Assembly (NCBI GenBank): GCA_000149265.1
Contig: CH003336.1
Span: 549,563 to 613,562 of the forward strand
Reading direction: 5' to 3'
DNA: 64,000 nt
Source: Ciona savignyi
Lineage: Eukaryota; Chordata; Ascidiacea; Phlebobranchia; Cionidae
Shown: positions 26,201 to 32,834 of the stretch, one piece after another
Layout of the letters: each line of letters begins with the position of its first letter
Position numbering within the stretch: position 1 is the stretch's first letter
Notes under the pieces: generated by a model
Databases searched by the model: none
What the model was told of the DNA's origin: nothing
What the model saw: the letters and a program-made list of their open reading frames with translations, nothing else
Made by a program: the position numbers and the translations under genes

Positions 26201-27826
26201 AAACTCACCCAGCAGTAAACACCCTTGATTCATGACACACTATACAGGGCACAATATCATGATGATGACGCGTAACATATGGTTTACGCTTATCGATAAG
26301 ACTGCCGGTAGTTTTTCGTGGGTCGAGAGAAAACAGTTGCACAGAACCATTCAATCCACAGATAATTTGCTGTCGCCGCAAGTTCAGACACATTACGTAT
26401 ACTGGGTATCCAATCTGTTATTTAAACAATGAAGTGGTATCTTGTATGAACAATTACAATAAATGAAGTGAAATAATATAAGTCATAAGGGCAAATTTTT
26501 TATGTTTTAATGATACTTAGAACATTTCTTTATAGGTCGCCAAGCTTTTATTGAGCCAAGTTTAGTTCTGCACTATTCATAGACATACAGAACAACAATT
26601 TAATCAGCCAACAGTAAGGCAACTCATTACAATGGAAGTTCAATTCACACATAATCATGTTTAATTGTAAAACAGTGAATTAGTATTTCCGAAATATCTA
26701 TCATAGTTTTTTTAATTTGTAACATTTTCACAATAATGGCTGGTAATAATTGATCAGTTACCCGAATACGATCTGTAACATTTCCTCCGCTGCCCCACGC
26801 AATAATAACCCCATCATTCGCGCAGGACAGAAGTGTTTTCTGTTCCGCCCAGTACTGGAAGTCAGTGATCCAACCTTTGTGCTCACAATTACTCAGCATC
26901 AACTTTCCCGTGTCCTGTTCCCACCATTTCATGAGACCATCTGAAATGTATTTTTAACTTGAAGTTAGTGGATTCGACCGATTAGCTTGGTGGTTTAGTG
27001 TGTCCCATTTCAGCAAAAGGGTTGCAGGTTTGAAACTGGCCGCTAGCTAGTCGGTTGTGTCCTTAGGCAAGGCTTTTTAGTGGCCATTGCCTGAATGCAG
27101 TAGATTTAATTGATTTTACTAATATTAAAGAAATGTCTTAATCATAATAGAACCTATTTCAATATGATCTCCAGTAATCCCAAGGTGGGGGTGGGGGTGA
27201 GGTAATCTGACGAGTATCAATGCAAGAATAATCGCTTACATAATTATGTGATAAAGTTATACAAAATATTTAATAAATTATTAGCTATGTGATAACGTCT
27301 TGTTTTTCCATTCACTTAGGGGGTGAACACAAATAACCTAACCCAGGGATCGGCAACCTGCGGCTCTGGAGCTGTATGCTCTTATGACTTTTATTGTAGC
27401 AAGCGCTTAATAGGTTTAATAATTATGCATAACTAAAAAAAACACAAGAACACTTGCATCTTCATCCCAAAGTGATGTTTTCCTTTTATTGCGAAAATAT
27501 TATTATATTGTGGATTAGAGGTTAAAATTGCTATTTAAGTGCAAAAGGTTGCCGACCCCTTAGCTAACCTATTTAATAAATATGTTTTAGATATAAATTC
27601 CCTACGATACAATAAAATTTTAAATAACAGAAAGGGAAAGGTGGCAAAAGAACAATCCGCAAGCAAGTAGTACAGGAACTGGTGTCCATTAATATCCTCA
27701 GTGATGATTTTAAACGAGCTTACCTTCGAATCCTGCAACTATTTCCCTTCTTACAGGGTGAAATCCAATGGCCGTGATTGTGCGAGTATGTGTGTCACTT
27801 ATCATAAACTGCTTTTCCATCGCCAT
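223..27826 (-). CDS. WD40-repeat protein, two-propeller type, gene span with 15 exons found
   Basis: This gene encodes an uncharacterised WD40 protein, probably a scaffold. It starts at ATG 27,826-27,824 and stops at TAA 225-223. Exons found: 27724-27826, 26762-26940, 26209-26414, 25272-25412, 23679-23865, 22063-22162, 21465-21563, 21320-21410, 14389-14547, 9756-9912, 8619-8774, 6238-6407, 5412-5595, 1572-1665, 223-324. About 709 codons are visible. Every join agrees in phase except where an exon is missing (21320 to 14547, and 5412 to 1665). WD-type blade ends seen include DGLMKWW, DGVIIAW, RSVKVW, GTVYKW, SNIYLW, RRLLIW, GTVKIW and KTIRIW, so there are probably two seven-blade propellers joined by a Ser/Pro/Glu-rich linker (exon 9756-9912). 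No catalytic domain is visible. I do not recognise a vertebrate ortholog with certainty, so I give no symbol. The introns hold seven antisense tRNA loci and many SINEs. Confidence 0.85.
1219..1506 (+). repeat. 48-bp minisatellite, about six units
   Basis: The unit ATCCTATAACATACTTAATC followed by GTTCTGTCGCAATTCATACA recurs every 48 bp with few changes, the first unit being degenerate. Because 48 is a multiple of three, it makes a spurious repeated open frame. It lies in the last intron of the WD40 gene. Confidence 0.9.
1572..1665 (-). CDS. WD40 gene penultimate exon
   Basis: Reads VYDMDTLNLVQTNIGHVDNI, RTLTHVVERAQ. GH-D-IRTLTHV is the beginning of a WD blade that is completed by the last exon. 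Acceptor CCCTGCAG, donor CAG|GTAGAT. It needs a preceding exon ending two bases into a codon; that exon was not found. Confidence 0.78.
1957..2240 (-). mobile_element. SINE family A copy
   Basis: About 280 bp. On the minus strand it has a tRNA-like head with a B-box, the body motif TTGGGCAAGGCACTTAACGG and a tail ending ATTCTATCCT. The head is diverged. Confidence 0.8.
2409..2516 (-). mobile_element. SINE family B copy
   Basis: A tRNA-like unit of about 110 bp: on the minus strand GTGTGGCCGAATGGTTAACG (A-box) and GGGTTCGAAAC (B-box), ending in a run of A. Confidence 0.75.
2549..2737. mobile_element. GGAGGGAAA MITE, one end missing
   Basis: Shares the core AACCCTG...CTAATCTCAACCCC...ATGTTTAAAAC and the end GAGCAGTTTaCCTTCC...TTTTAGTTT with other copies. 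The left inverted end is absent. Confidence 0.65.
2757..2830 (+). tRNA. trnN-GUU: tRNA-Asn (GUU), copy 1
   Basis: A 74-nt cloverleaf: acceptor GTCTCTG/CAGGGAC, D-arm GCGCAATTGGTTAGCGC, anticodon arm TTCGGCTGTTAACCGAA with anticodon GTT, T-arm GCTGGTTCAAGCCCAGC. All stems pair. It lies antisense in an intron of the WD40 gene. The 5' flank (ATCGGATAAAATGAATCGTT) is shared with the other three copies. Confidence 0.95.
3313..3580 (+). mobile_element. SINE family A copy
   Basis: Starts in the anticodon-arm part of the tRNA-like head with GGTTCGAAACTGGTCG, has GCCTTGGGCAAGGCACTTAA, and ends GGGATAAACATGAATATTCT. Confidence 0.8.
4182..4290 (-). pseudogene. Possible decayed WD40 exon
   Basis: On the minus strand after AAAACCAG the frame gives VLLTSGHVCALTVV. 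After a two-base shift it gives VDLTDENSYIKIRVY, which resembles the missing exon expected before exon 1572-1665. The shift and lack of a matching donor keep this very weak. Confidence 0.2.
4417..4490 (+). tRNA. trnN-GUU: tRNA-Asn (GUU), copy 2
   Basis: Same 74-nt gene as copy 1 with one change: the T-stem reads GCTAG against CCAGC, so one G-C pair becomes an A-C mismatch. Flanks resemble copies 1, 3 and 4. It may be weakly folded but still transcribed, since the A-box and B-box (GTTCAAGCC) are intact. Confidence 0.9.
4652..4870. repeat. Tandem duplication of about 160 bp
   Basis: TTTTTCACCTCCCAGGGGAA, TATTACCCAAAA and the phrase CAGACCATG-TGT-CAAACAAATGACAAA are repeated from about 4,667 and about 4,825. 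Function unknown; it lies in an intron. Confidence 0.6.
5142..5215 (+). tRNA. trnN-GUU: tRNA-Asn (GUU), copy 3
   Basis: Same as copy 1 except that the anticodon stem reads TTCGC opposite CCGAA, giving a C-C mismatch next to the loop. The anticodon GTT is unchanged. It could be a decaying gene copy. Confidence 0.88.
5412..5595 (-). CDS. WD40 gene exon
   Basis: Reads NEIAYASSDGMVYIRAFSPN, then LLNTLDGHDLEITVIRYNHV and WITGSEDGTVKIW, two WD blade ends. The split Arg codon (AG+A) joins exon 6238-6407. Acceptor ACAACAG, donor TGG|GTAAGT. Confidence 0.87.
5627..5738 (+). mobile_element. SINE family B copy
   Basis: GGTCGTGTGGCCGAATTGTT...GGATTCGAAACTTGGCTC followed by A7. It begins about 32 bp upstream of the acceptor of WD40 exon 5412-5595, in antisense orientation. 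Confidence 0.85.
6107..6216 (-). mobile_element. SINE family B copy
   Basis: Plus-strand reading TTTTACCGAGCATAGTTTCG ... GGTCGCATTAACCAACCGTC. It ends about 20 bp from the donor of WD40 exon 6238-6407. Confidence 0.75.
6238..6407 (-). CDS. WD40 gene exon
   Basis: Not an ATG-led open frame. It reads VSGGWDRRLLIWCLETGRLH, then an acidic insert SDSQDVEAST, then EELACDGVILDMEYCAK. GWDRRLLIW completes the blade begun by LGHTSCV in the previous exon. Acceptor AAACAG, donor AG|GTGATT, phases 0 in and 2 out, matching both neighbours. A family B SINE lies about 20 bp beyond the donor. Confidence 0.85.
8177..8250 (+). tRNA. trnN-GUU: tRNA-Asn (GUU), copy 4
   Basis: Identical to copy 1 over all 74 nt. 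The 5' flank AGCGGATTAATCGCATAAAA matches the flank of copy 2. It sits antisense in the intron between WD40 exons 8619-8774 and 6238-6407. Confidence 0.95.
8408..8608. mobile_element. GGAGGGAAA MITE, near full length
   Basis: Begins AAACTAAAATGAGGGAAAAA-like, ends CTTACATTGCTTTTAGTTTT, with the shared core CTGCCTAAAACACTAATCTC. It ends about 10 bp from the donor of WD40 exon 8619-8774. Confidence 0.75.
8619..8774 (-). CDS. WD40 gene exon
   Basis: Reads TPVTQTADSMTRDSVTNRVA, GFICKNVLLGHTSCVTALAL, VYNEELYSSTYL. LLGHTSCVTALAL is the GH-plus-strand start of a WD blade. Acceptor TATGCAG, donor CTG|GTACGT. A GGAGGGAAA MITE ends about 10 bp beyond the exon. Confidence 0.85.
8826..9102 (+). mobile_element. 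SINE family A copy
   Basis: AGATTGGTCTGATG head, GGCAAGGCCCTTAA body, tail GATAAACATGAATATTCTTT. Confidence 0.8.
9442..9706 (-). mobile_element. SINE family A copy
   Basis: Reads AGGATAGGCTATTCATG at the tail end on the plus strand, then CCGCTGGGTTCAGGCAATGT. It ends about 50 bp before WD40 exon 9756-9912. Confidence 0.8.
9756..9912 (-). CDS. WD40 gene linker exon
   Basis: Reads GRKFSVLLDVPTSLATPLIQ, then TPSEPEKAEPEQPSYSNMDS. It is Pro/Glu/Ser-rich and probably a flexible linker between the propellers. It joins directly in phase to exon 14389-14547 (TS-R-GRKF) and to exon 8619-8774. Acceptor AAACCAG, donor GAT|GTGAGT. Confidence 0.78.
10825..10896 (+). tRNA. trnP-CGG: tRNA-Pro (CGG), copy 1
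   Basis: A 72-nt cloverleaf: acceptor GGCTCGT/ACGAGCC, anticodon arm CTCGCTTCGGGTGCGAG with anticodon CGG, T-arm CCGGGTTCAATTCCCGG. All stems pair. It is the first unit of a tandem array and is antisense to the WD40 gene. Confidence 0.95.
11530..11605 (-). pseudogene. Partial copy of WD40 exon 14389-14547
   Basis: Matches the last 70 nt of the exon plus its donor: CCTCGACGTTAACACCTC, then CAGCCGAGTTAGGGTGCTCA. The 5' part of the exon and its acceptor are replaced by unrelated sequence, so it cannot act as a normal exon. Confidence 0.8.
11980..12574. mobile_element. Non-autonomous hAT element, 595 bp, in a tRNA gene
   Basis: Terminal inverted repeats CAGGGGTTCCCAA at the left and TTGGGAACCCCTG at the right. 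The 8-bp target duplication GTCTAGGG is perfect. No transposase frame is seen. It holds a 28-bp minisatellite. Confidence 0.93.
12366..12510. repeat. 28-bp minisatellite, five units, inside the hAT element
   Basis: CAGCAGTGAAAGAGTAGGTT + AGGCTTTT is repeated five times almost without change. Confidence 0.92.
13090..13189. other. Assembly gap of 100 N
   Basis: A run of exactly 100 N, probably a gap of unknown true size, inside the tandem tRNA-Pro array. Confidence 0.98.
13235..13310 (-). pseudogene. Second partial copy of WD40 exon 14389-14547
   Basis: Same retained part as the copy at 11.53 kb (CCTCGACGTTAACACCTC ... CACGGCAGCGTAGTCGATGC). The two copies are nearly identical to each other and differ more from the parent, so the array grew after the partial copy formed. 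Confidence 0.8.
13678..13749 (+). tRNA. trnP-CGG: tRNA-Pro (CGG), copy 3
   Basis: Identical 72 nt to copy 1, with intact A-box and B-box (GGTTCAATTCC). Followed by TATTTACTAAAAT as in copy 1. Confidence 0.95.
14389..14547 (-). CDS. WD40 gene exon (parent of two partial copies)
   Basis: Reads SKSSLLRCLYVEHLDLLVLA then SEDSNIYLWGFDYAAVSALT and LTPDKDEVLTS. SNIYLWGFD is a blade end. Acceptor CATCTTCAG, donor TCGAG|GTAGGA. About 70 nt of its 3' end plus the donor recur at about 11.53-11.60 kb and 13.23-13.31 kb in the tRNA-Pro tandem array. Confidence 0.85.
14659..14890 (+). mobile_element. SINE family A copy
   Basis: Begins AACTGGTCGCTAGCTAG, has TTGGGCAAGGCACTTTGCGG and ends near CGTTTCCTATG. 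The tRNA-like head is truncated. Confidence 0.8.
14891..18100. other. Intron sequence with one MITE and no gene seen
   Basis: AT-rich intron DNA of the WD40 gene. Apart from the MITE near 16.2 kb I see no conserved frame; open frames at 15,673-15,933 and 16,523-16,816 (minus) lack splice context and protein-like composition. Confidence 0.6.
16203..16389. mobile_element. GGAGGGAAA MITE, full copy
   Basis: AAGAGGAAAGAAGGAAAACT at one end and GTTTCCCTTCTTCCGCTTTC at the other, core CTAATCTTAACCCCAGAACT. Confidence 0.75.
18311..18380 (+). promoter_or_regulatory. Promoter-like CCAAT/TATA pair in an intron
   Basis: CCAATC at 18,311 and TATAAG at 18,349 lie in order on the plus strand in a GC-richer stretch, antisense to the host gene. 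No gene follows that I can recognise. It may be chance or the relic of an LTR. Confidence 0.3.
18700..20750 (+). repeat. Decayed tandem array of about 125-bp units
   Basis: Relatives of the phrase GGAACTTTCCAAGGAACAGG start near 18,721, 19,527, 19,719, 19,854, 19,967, 20,096, 20,211, 20,323, 20,461 and 20,590. The last eight are spaced 112-138 bp apart. The core is best written TTC-N4-GAA followed by CAGGCT or a variant. The sequence between cores is strongly diverged. Confidence 0.55.
19016..19948. promoter_or_regulatory. Cluster of CRE/ATF-like motifs
   Basis: TGACGTAA at 19,016, 19,221 and 19,676; a perfect palindromic CRE TGACGTCA at 19,881; and CGTCA at 19,921, 19,932 and 19,944, three in a row at about one helical turn. 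Binding is inferred only. Confidence 0.4.
21014..21290. repeat. Tandem repeat of 80-97 bp, three units
   Basis: GTAGAATATATTGGAATGTG starts at 21,014, 21,094 and 21,191; each unit has TTTTCAAGCAAAA-CCATGTTA. It ends about 40 bp from the donor of WD40 exon 21320-21410. Confidence 0.8.
21320..21410 (-). CDS. WD40 gene exon 8
   Basis: Reads TRKVPMLLFSGGTGGTVYKW then ERLQSSHFMY plus two bases. GTVYKW ends what is probably the first propeller. Acceptor TCATTGCAG, donor AG|GTGAGA. The next exon has not been found: exon 14389-14547 does not fit in phase. Confidence 0.82.
21465..21563 (-). CDS. WD40 gene exon 7
   Basis: Reads TTNRRHIIVWKFNSSGCITA and ends ESLAY plus one base. HIIVWKF is a WD blade end. 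Acceptor TTTTAAAG, donor ACA|GTGAGT. Confidence 0.8.
21597..21648. mobile_element. Foldback element fragment
   Basis: GTTTAGGGTTAGAGTTTCAA then GATCCGGTAGTAATTATTCG, half of the family that is complete at 51.64, 53.43 and 53.61 kb. Confidence 0.5.
21886..21998 (-). mobile_element. SINE family B copy
   Basis: TTTTTTTACCGAGCCAAGTT ... GCGTTAACCATTCAGCCACA on the plus strand. Confidence 0.85.
22063..22162 (-). CDS. WD40 gene exon 6
   Basis: Short exon reading VSEFLPTFQPNSDEGNKYRL then LKLRHNPDSGQIV. Acceptor CTAAG, donor GTTG|GTGAGT. Phase 0 in and phase 1 out match exons 5 and 7. Confidence 0.75.
22816..23105 (+). mobile_element. SINE family A copy
   Basis: ATTAGTCTGGTGGATTATTT head, B-box AGATTCGAAAC, body CCTTGGGCAGGGCACTTAGC, tail ATGTCCTATCCTATCC. 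Confidence 0.88.
23365..23660 (+). mobile_element. SINE family A copy
   Basis: Head GATTAATCTACTGGTTAAGT with B-box GGTTCGAAAC, tail AAGAATGTCCTATCCTA. Its tail ends about 17 bp from the donor of WD40 exon 23679-23865. Confidence 0.88.
23679..23865 (-). CDS. WD40 gene exon 5
   Basis: Reads LITGSFDRSVKVWSQDGQ, then SITSLCYIPRAKVVWIAA and YDPKAGEN. It has the GSFD-x4-VW signature of a canonical WD blade. Acceptor TTTTTTACAG, donor AAC|GTATGT. A family A SINE ends about 17 bp beyond the donor. Confidence 0.87.
23981..24249. mobile_element. Non-autonomous hAT element, 269 bp
   Basis: Left end CAGGAGTCGGCAACC, right end GGTTGTCGAGCCCTT, perfect 8-bp target duplication ATATAAAG on both sides (23,973 and 24,250). 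Confidence 0.88.
24521..24808 (+). mobile_element. SINE family A copy
   Basis: ACAGATTAGTCTGGTGGTTA head, TTGGGCAAGGCACTTAACGG body, ATGAATATCCTATCCTA tail. Near full length. Confidence 0.9.
24944..25180. mobile_element. hAT-like element, GGGCAAC family
   Basis: Left end CATGCTGGGCAACTTCG, right end ATGTTGCCCATGCCTG with CTGCGGGCC/GGCCCACGGGCC inside. No convincing target duplication was seen. Confidence 0.55.
25272..25412 (-). CDS. WD40 gene exon 4
   Basis: Starts after TCGACAG and reads YDGKFHIYDT, a blade end, then AHEAGINSMILVKDNENNTW. The last Trp codon is split and completed by exon 5 (W-LITGSFDRSVKVW), a strong phase match. Donor ATG|GTATTT. Confidence 0.83.
25820..26110 (+). mobile_element. 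SINE family A copy
   Basis: CTGATTAGTCTGGTGGATTG head, B-box GGTTCGAAAC, ATAAATATCCTATCCTATCC tail. Confidence 0.9.
26209..26414 (-). CDS. WD40 gene exon 3
   Basis: Starts after AACAG with IGYPVYVMCLNLRRQQIICG and ends HESRVFTAG, two bases into a Gly codon before GTGAGT. NGSVQLFSLD is a blade end; the DIVPCIV stretch begins the next blade. Confidence 0.85.
26762..26940 (-). CDS. WD40 gene exon 2
   Basis: Enters in phase to give FEDGLMKWWEQDTGK and runs through HKGWITDF to DGVIIAWGSGGNVTDRIR. It completes one WD blade and holds the next whole blade. Acceptor TTTCAG, donor CGG|GTAACT, phase 0 at the end. Confidence 0.85.
26974..27343 (+). mobile_element. SINE family A copy with internal insertion
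   Basis: CCGATTAGCTTGGTGGTTTA head and CCTTAGGCAAGGC body. About 85 bp of AT-rich unrelated sequence near 27,215-27,300 interrupts it before the tail. A hAT element sits in its tail. Confidence 0.75.
27344..27561. mobile_element. Non-autonomous hAT element, 218 bp
   Basis: Left CAGGGATCGGCAACC, right GGTTGCCGACCCCTT. Flanks ACCTAACC and AGCTAACC match at 7 of 8 bases. Confidence 0.78.
27724..27826 (-). CDS. WD40 gene exon 1 with start codon
   Basis: Encodes 34 codons beginning MAMEKQFMISDTHTRTITAI and ending in GF-E, then one base. The donor is GAAG|GTAAGC. ATG 27826 was chosen because a 3' splice-like TTTCAG lies five bases upstream and the reading frame leads straight into the first WD blade. 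A second ATG two codons on could also serve. Confidence 0.8.
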
Positions 27827-27860
27827 ATTTGCTGAAATTTGTTGTTGCTCTCAATCAATG
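27827..27860 (-). promoter_or_regulatory. 3' splice-like site just before the WD40 start codon
   Basis: On the minus strand ACAAATTTCAG|CAAAT then ATG. An acceptor five bases before ATG is what a spliced-leader trans-spliced tunicate transcript would show. A conventional 5' UTR intron is the alternative. Confidence 0.4.
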
Positions 27861-28030
27861 TGAAGAACAGTTTGTTATTCTTTGCACAAATAGATAAAGG
27901 TTTCCATTTCAAGTTCTTCACTGCTTTTGTTGGTAAAATTCCTTGAAATGATGTTTGGAAATCCACGAACCAGTACTGGTACTACATAAATTGCTAAGTC
28001 TGTGGATAACCACAAGTAATTGAACCAATT

Positions 28031-28268
28031 TAGGATAGAATAGAATATTCTTGTTTATCCCTGTAAATGGGAAAACCAAGGGGGTTACTACACGGGCAAT
28101 CGTAAGATCACCTTGCACCCACCGTCGGGTTACCGGAGCTATTGAGTCTGTTGTGTAGACACGGACGTTCCTTCAATTTGGTAAAACTGAATAATCCGCT
28201 AGGTTCAGGCAATGGCCATAAAGTGCCTTGACCAAGGATACAACCATCTAGTTAGCGACCAATTTTGC
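28031..28268 (-). mobile_element. SINE family A copy
   Basis: TTAGGATAGAATAGAATATT tail on the plus strand through CAGGCAATGGCCATAAAGTG to CCAATTTTGCAG. Confidence 0.82.
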
Positions 28269-28436
28269 AGCAATCAGTTTTCTAAAAATCATGAAGCAAT
28301 AAAAGTAAAAAAACCATTATGCAAAGGGTGGAGCTAAAATAGAATAATAATCTGACAACATTAATATTAGTATTACAAAGTAGAAATAGTTAAACCATTT
28401 TATTTCCTGGGAGTTGCTGTATGTTTTTATTAAATA

Positions 28437-28780
28437 TCATCAGCACAAGCAAATCAGGCACTGGTAAAATAAAATTTCTAGGGCATTGGCAAAGTAAAAT
28501 TTCTAAGGCATTGGTAAAGTATAATTTCTAGGGCATTGGTAAAGTAAATTTCTAAGGCATTGGTAAAGTATAATTTCTAGGGCATTGGCAAAGTAAAATT
28601 TATAAGGCATTGGTAAAGTATAATTTCTAGGGCATTGGTAAAGTATAATTTCTAGGGCATTGGTAAAGTAAATTTCTAAGGCATTGGTAAAGTATAATTT
28701 CTAGGGCATTGGAAAAGTAAAATTTATAAGGCATTGGTAAAGTATAATTTCTAGGGCATTGGTAAAGTATAATTTCCAAT
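28437..28780. repeat. 25-bp minisatellite, about 14 units
   Basis: CTAGGGCATTGGTAAAGTAT + AATTT, alternating with variants AAGGCATTGG and TATAAGGCATTGG, giving a higher-order pattern. Confidence 0.92.
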
Positions 28781-29757
28781 TTAACACAATAAATCAGGGT
28801 AAGATCTGTTAAAGTAAAAACATTTTTTTAAATAAGAAGTTTGCCAATGTATTACAACATCAGTACTTTTTATCTTTTATTCTGCACATGCAAAGATAAG
28901 CAACTGCCCCTAACAGCAACTCCGAAGTCTCTTACTAAACTTGTCTAATTTACATATCTTGTCTGCAGTAGGGATTAAACTAAGAGCATAACCAGTTTAG
29001 TCTAGAATTGACCTAATAGAAATCCACCTTTCCCCACGAAAAGGGTGAATAAATATGTGCCTTACACTAGATTGCTAACTACAAATAGGCTACCAAAATT
29101 TAAAAAGGGCTTAAAATTGTTTAAACAAACTAATAAACGGCTACTTATCCTTTAAAAATTCCAATTTTATTATTGTTCGGCAATAACCTATAATTTTACG
29201 TATTTTTTTAAACAGTTAGTCCTATGCCATTAATTTATGTTTTATGTTAGCACTTTAGCAGGCTCAACTAAATAATGTAAGATTGGTATTGGATGTTCTT
29301 AAATTAAAACCTATCATGGTAAAGTTTTATAAGTCAAAGTCCATTAGTTTAAAGTGTTAAAGTTAGAACAATGCGCAGGGTATATGATATAGGAACGTTA
29401 TAGATTGCTTACTGCTATCAAATAAGTTTAAAGAATAGCTTGGGTTGTTGCGAAGCAATGTCAGTGTTGACCGTATAAAATATTACTATAGAAACCTATT
29501 TTTAATATGTATTATTCAATTTTCGATAGATCAGCGAAATGATAATGTTTTTTTAATAGATTCTATTATGGTGTTTTTTACAAAGGTTTATTCCGGCCTA
29601 TTTTCTTACAAAGTTAATACTACGAAAAAATACCAAAGCTTTTTTAGACAGACACGGTCGATAGCTAACAATACTACACGGCAACATCACACTTAACTTG
29701 GTTATATTGTGTTCTTCCCAATACCAGCGATTCCGTTGATTGCCCAGTTAATTATAG

Positions 29758-29970
29758 AGCTAACGATCTGTGTACTTGGCCACAGCACTTAACGGACATT
29801 GCCTGAACCCAGCGGATTAATGGGTTCTATTTAAAAATAAAAAAATGTCTCAATTATATACAACGTAATGCAATAGCTTCGGTAACGAGATGATCTGACG
29901 ATTTCCCTTGTGTTAACCCCCTTGTGTTTTTCATTCACGGGGATAAACATGAATATCCTATCCTTTCCTA
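29758..29970 (+). mobile_element. SINE family A copy, head lost
   Basis: Starts at AGCTAACGATCTGTGTACTTG, has CCTGAACCCAGCGGATTAAT and ends GAATATCCTATCC. Confidence 0.78.
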
Positions 29971-30294
29971 ATGATGTAATGGGTAACCAAAGAGTTACAC
30001 GTTAGAAACTGGTTACTTGCTAATCGCTTATATGTTACTGGGTAAGGCACATCGCAGTCATTTTTTAAACCCAGCGGATTAATGGGTCTCTTCAATGACC
30101 CACTTCGGCTTGTGATTTAAATTCGAATTAAAGCATATCCACACACACCGCAATAGCTCCGATAACGCACATTATTCTTACAGTCACCTATGTAAATGCG
30201 CTACCTGACGAATTTGCGAGGTAATGCGATGATTTCCCGTCTAATAACTACCATTATTTTCCCATTCACGAAGATAACCATAAATGATCTATTT
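29971..30294 (+). mobile_element. SINE family A copy, degenerate
   Basis: Directly follows the previous copy. CCCAGCGGATTAATGGGTCT and CCGCAATAGCTCCGATAACG are kept, with an inserted stretch. Confidence 0.65.
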
Positions 30295-32834
30295 TATGCT
30301 ATTTTAATGCATTTGTCTAATGCTTACAGTACTAGTCGCGCTTGTTCGTTTGCCTATTGCTCACACTACTGGCAAGGGATTTATACCGTTTGGTCTTAAA
30401 TAATTTCTTTTATTCATTATTGTTTTTTTCGCTTAGGTTTAGCAGCCGCGTCCGCTATGTTTAGTTAAATAAATTCCCCTTTAATGACGTGTTTTAACGA
30501 CTAATCATTTTAAATATAAAAAATATATATACCGTAATTTAAATATGAACAAAAACAAATCTTGAACCTTTTTTTCTCGAAATTCCCATTTATTAAATTT
30601 TACTGAAACCACGGATCAAGCATACAGTTAAACCTTTTGGTGGTGTTAGCTTATATGGTTTGGATGTTCAATGTTCAAATTCTCAGTATATGGGGTCAGA
30701 GAAATTCCCACGAGACCCAAGAATATGAGCACAACCGCCAATTTACGAATGTTCGGCACCGGTTATTCTATAACAGCCTATATATTTTGAAACTGTTAAA
30801 GATTATTTCATTTACATTGTAAGGAAAGTTGTAGGTGAATAAAAGAAACTAAGAAAGGGACAAAAGAACCCTACAAACTGCATGTTACCACCGGAAATCC
30901 ATTAAAAAATTAAATATTTATAACTTGAAAACTCTATTCAGAAAACATAAATATTAAGTTTGGATTGGTAACTCAGAAACCCATAAGTTTCTGCCTGCAG
31001 AAACAAACGTTATACACTTTGTGTAAGATATACCAACGGTGATGAGGTAGCCAGGGTACCCGATCGCCTCTGCATGCAGACAAATATAGCTGGCATTCAA
31101 CAGAGTTTTGAAAATAGTGGTGGTTCACACGTGATTGACACTTTCTAGTTAGTTAAATAAATCCTTTTTTAATGACGCTGTGGACAAAAAATGAATACTG
31201 TGAACAAAAAATGAATACTGTGGACAAAAATAAACCAAACTAAAAATAATTAGCATTTCAGTCGCTTGAGGGAGCCCTCGAGTAGCAATTAAACAAATCG
31301 ATACCAAAAAAGTCTGGAAAGAAAAACAAAAGCTGAACAGTTTACACGCAGCTAAAATTGGCTTGGAATAAAGGTCTGCAATATTCCTTTCTCAACAGCT
31401 GCTATATTTATAATATATAATCGTTAACTTGTAGACGTTTGGTACTAGGTAAAACATACAAAAGAGAATGTAATAAATCTTGCTACATGAAGGTATACGT
31501 CGAGCTAAACAAATAAATTAGAAAATTCAAAAAAACACGCCGTCCTTTTTTGTTTATTTTTAGCTTGAAACAACATTGTGGTGGTCTAACTAAGAAAACT
31601 AATACACTTATTAAAAAGGAACCGGTCCGTATCGACAGGTTCGTTCGTGGTATAGGTATTGCCAGCAACTATCGAATTGTTTGGTTTCCCCACCGCCAAG
31701 AAGTTTTATTTAAACTGCTATATTTACAAGCACCTTACATGTTAACTTTCAGTCGGTTTAAATAATGACGTCAAAGAACTGGAAGGCGCATACCGTCGGC
31801 ATAGCAACCAGATAAGGATTAGCTCGAGCAATTTGCAGCGGTGGTAACAACAAAAGAATTCTTTTTTAATTAAAGTTTCTAGTTCAAATTGTAGGGTTAC
31901 CTGCTGTACTTTTAAGCAAAATTTGCGGCGTGCTTTGTAAACAGGTGCGGAATTATGTGGATTGTAAAGGATTTTCAGGTAATACTTCGAGTAAAATTCG
32001 ACTCCGAATTGTTATCGAACGTAATTTTCTTTGATTGGGCTTTAACGCAATCGTTCGTTGTTAAACTATTGGCGAATTCGTGGTTATTACACGGTTCATG
32101 TGGCTCAATTAAGTGGACTGCTTCTGATATGTATTGACGGAAAATGTATATGTTTCTAATCAATAAACAACTAAATCTTTTCAGCTCGAATAATTAAAAA
32201 AAGTTCACTGCGAGGGGTCCCATAAAATATCAAGTCCGGTTTTAAAACTGTCAGATCCTAAAGTGTTGAAACATGTCTGGGCAGCAAGTGTTAAAATGAA
32301 TGAGATCCTATTTATCAAGGATCGAATCGCAATGTCAATTTTAGGAACGCTGTTTATAGGCTGTTTAAGAAACGACTTTCGACTTTTATAATTGGATTGT
32401 TTTAATATAAGGAAATAGGCCTACGCTGCCAAGCCTTACATAAGCTTTATATAAGCTCGCTATCGTGGATTTTCCCTCCTTTTTCAGTAGATTTTGTTTT
32501 TGACAAATTTTGTTCCAAATAGTAGTATTTCAAATTCGAAGGCAGTTATATTCGCATTGCTAGGCACAGGTTACAGTTTTTCGTAGAAGAATTGTTACAA
32601 CATCAAATAGAAGAATTGCAACAGTCATTGAAACTTTGATAACAGTAGGGCGAATAGAATCAAGAGATACTTTCTATATCTCGAACCCATTTCCAGTGTT
32701 TCTTTTTTCGTTTGTCCATAAATGTATGTAGTTATGATTAGCCTGTATTGAGTAGTCAGTCAATAGATGCAACCAAAAACCGACTATTGTTCATGCGATC
32801 TAAAGTGTTTTCAAATGTGTTTGTTGTATTTCAG

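Larger units (their letters stand above)
27861..32834. other. Intergenic spacer between divergent genes
   Basis: Contains three SINE family A copies and a 25-bp minisatellite. Apart from these I see no gene, RNA or clear promoter; TTTATATAAG near 32,447 is a possible TATA-like sequence for the GPCR gene. Confidence 0.6.
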
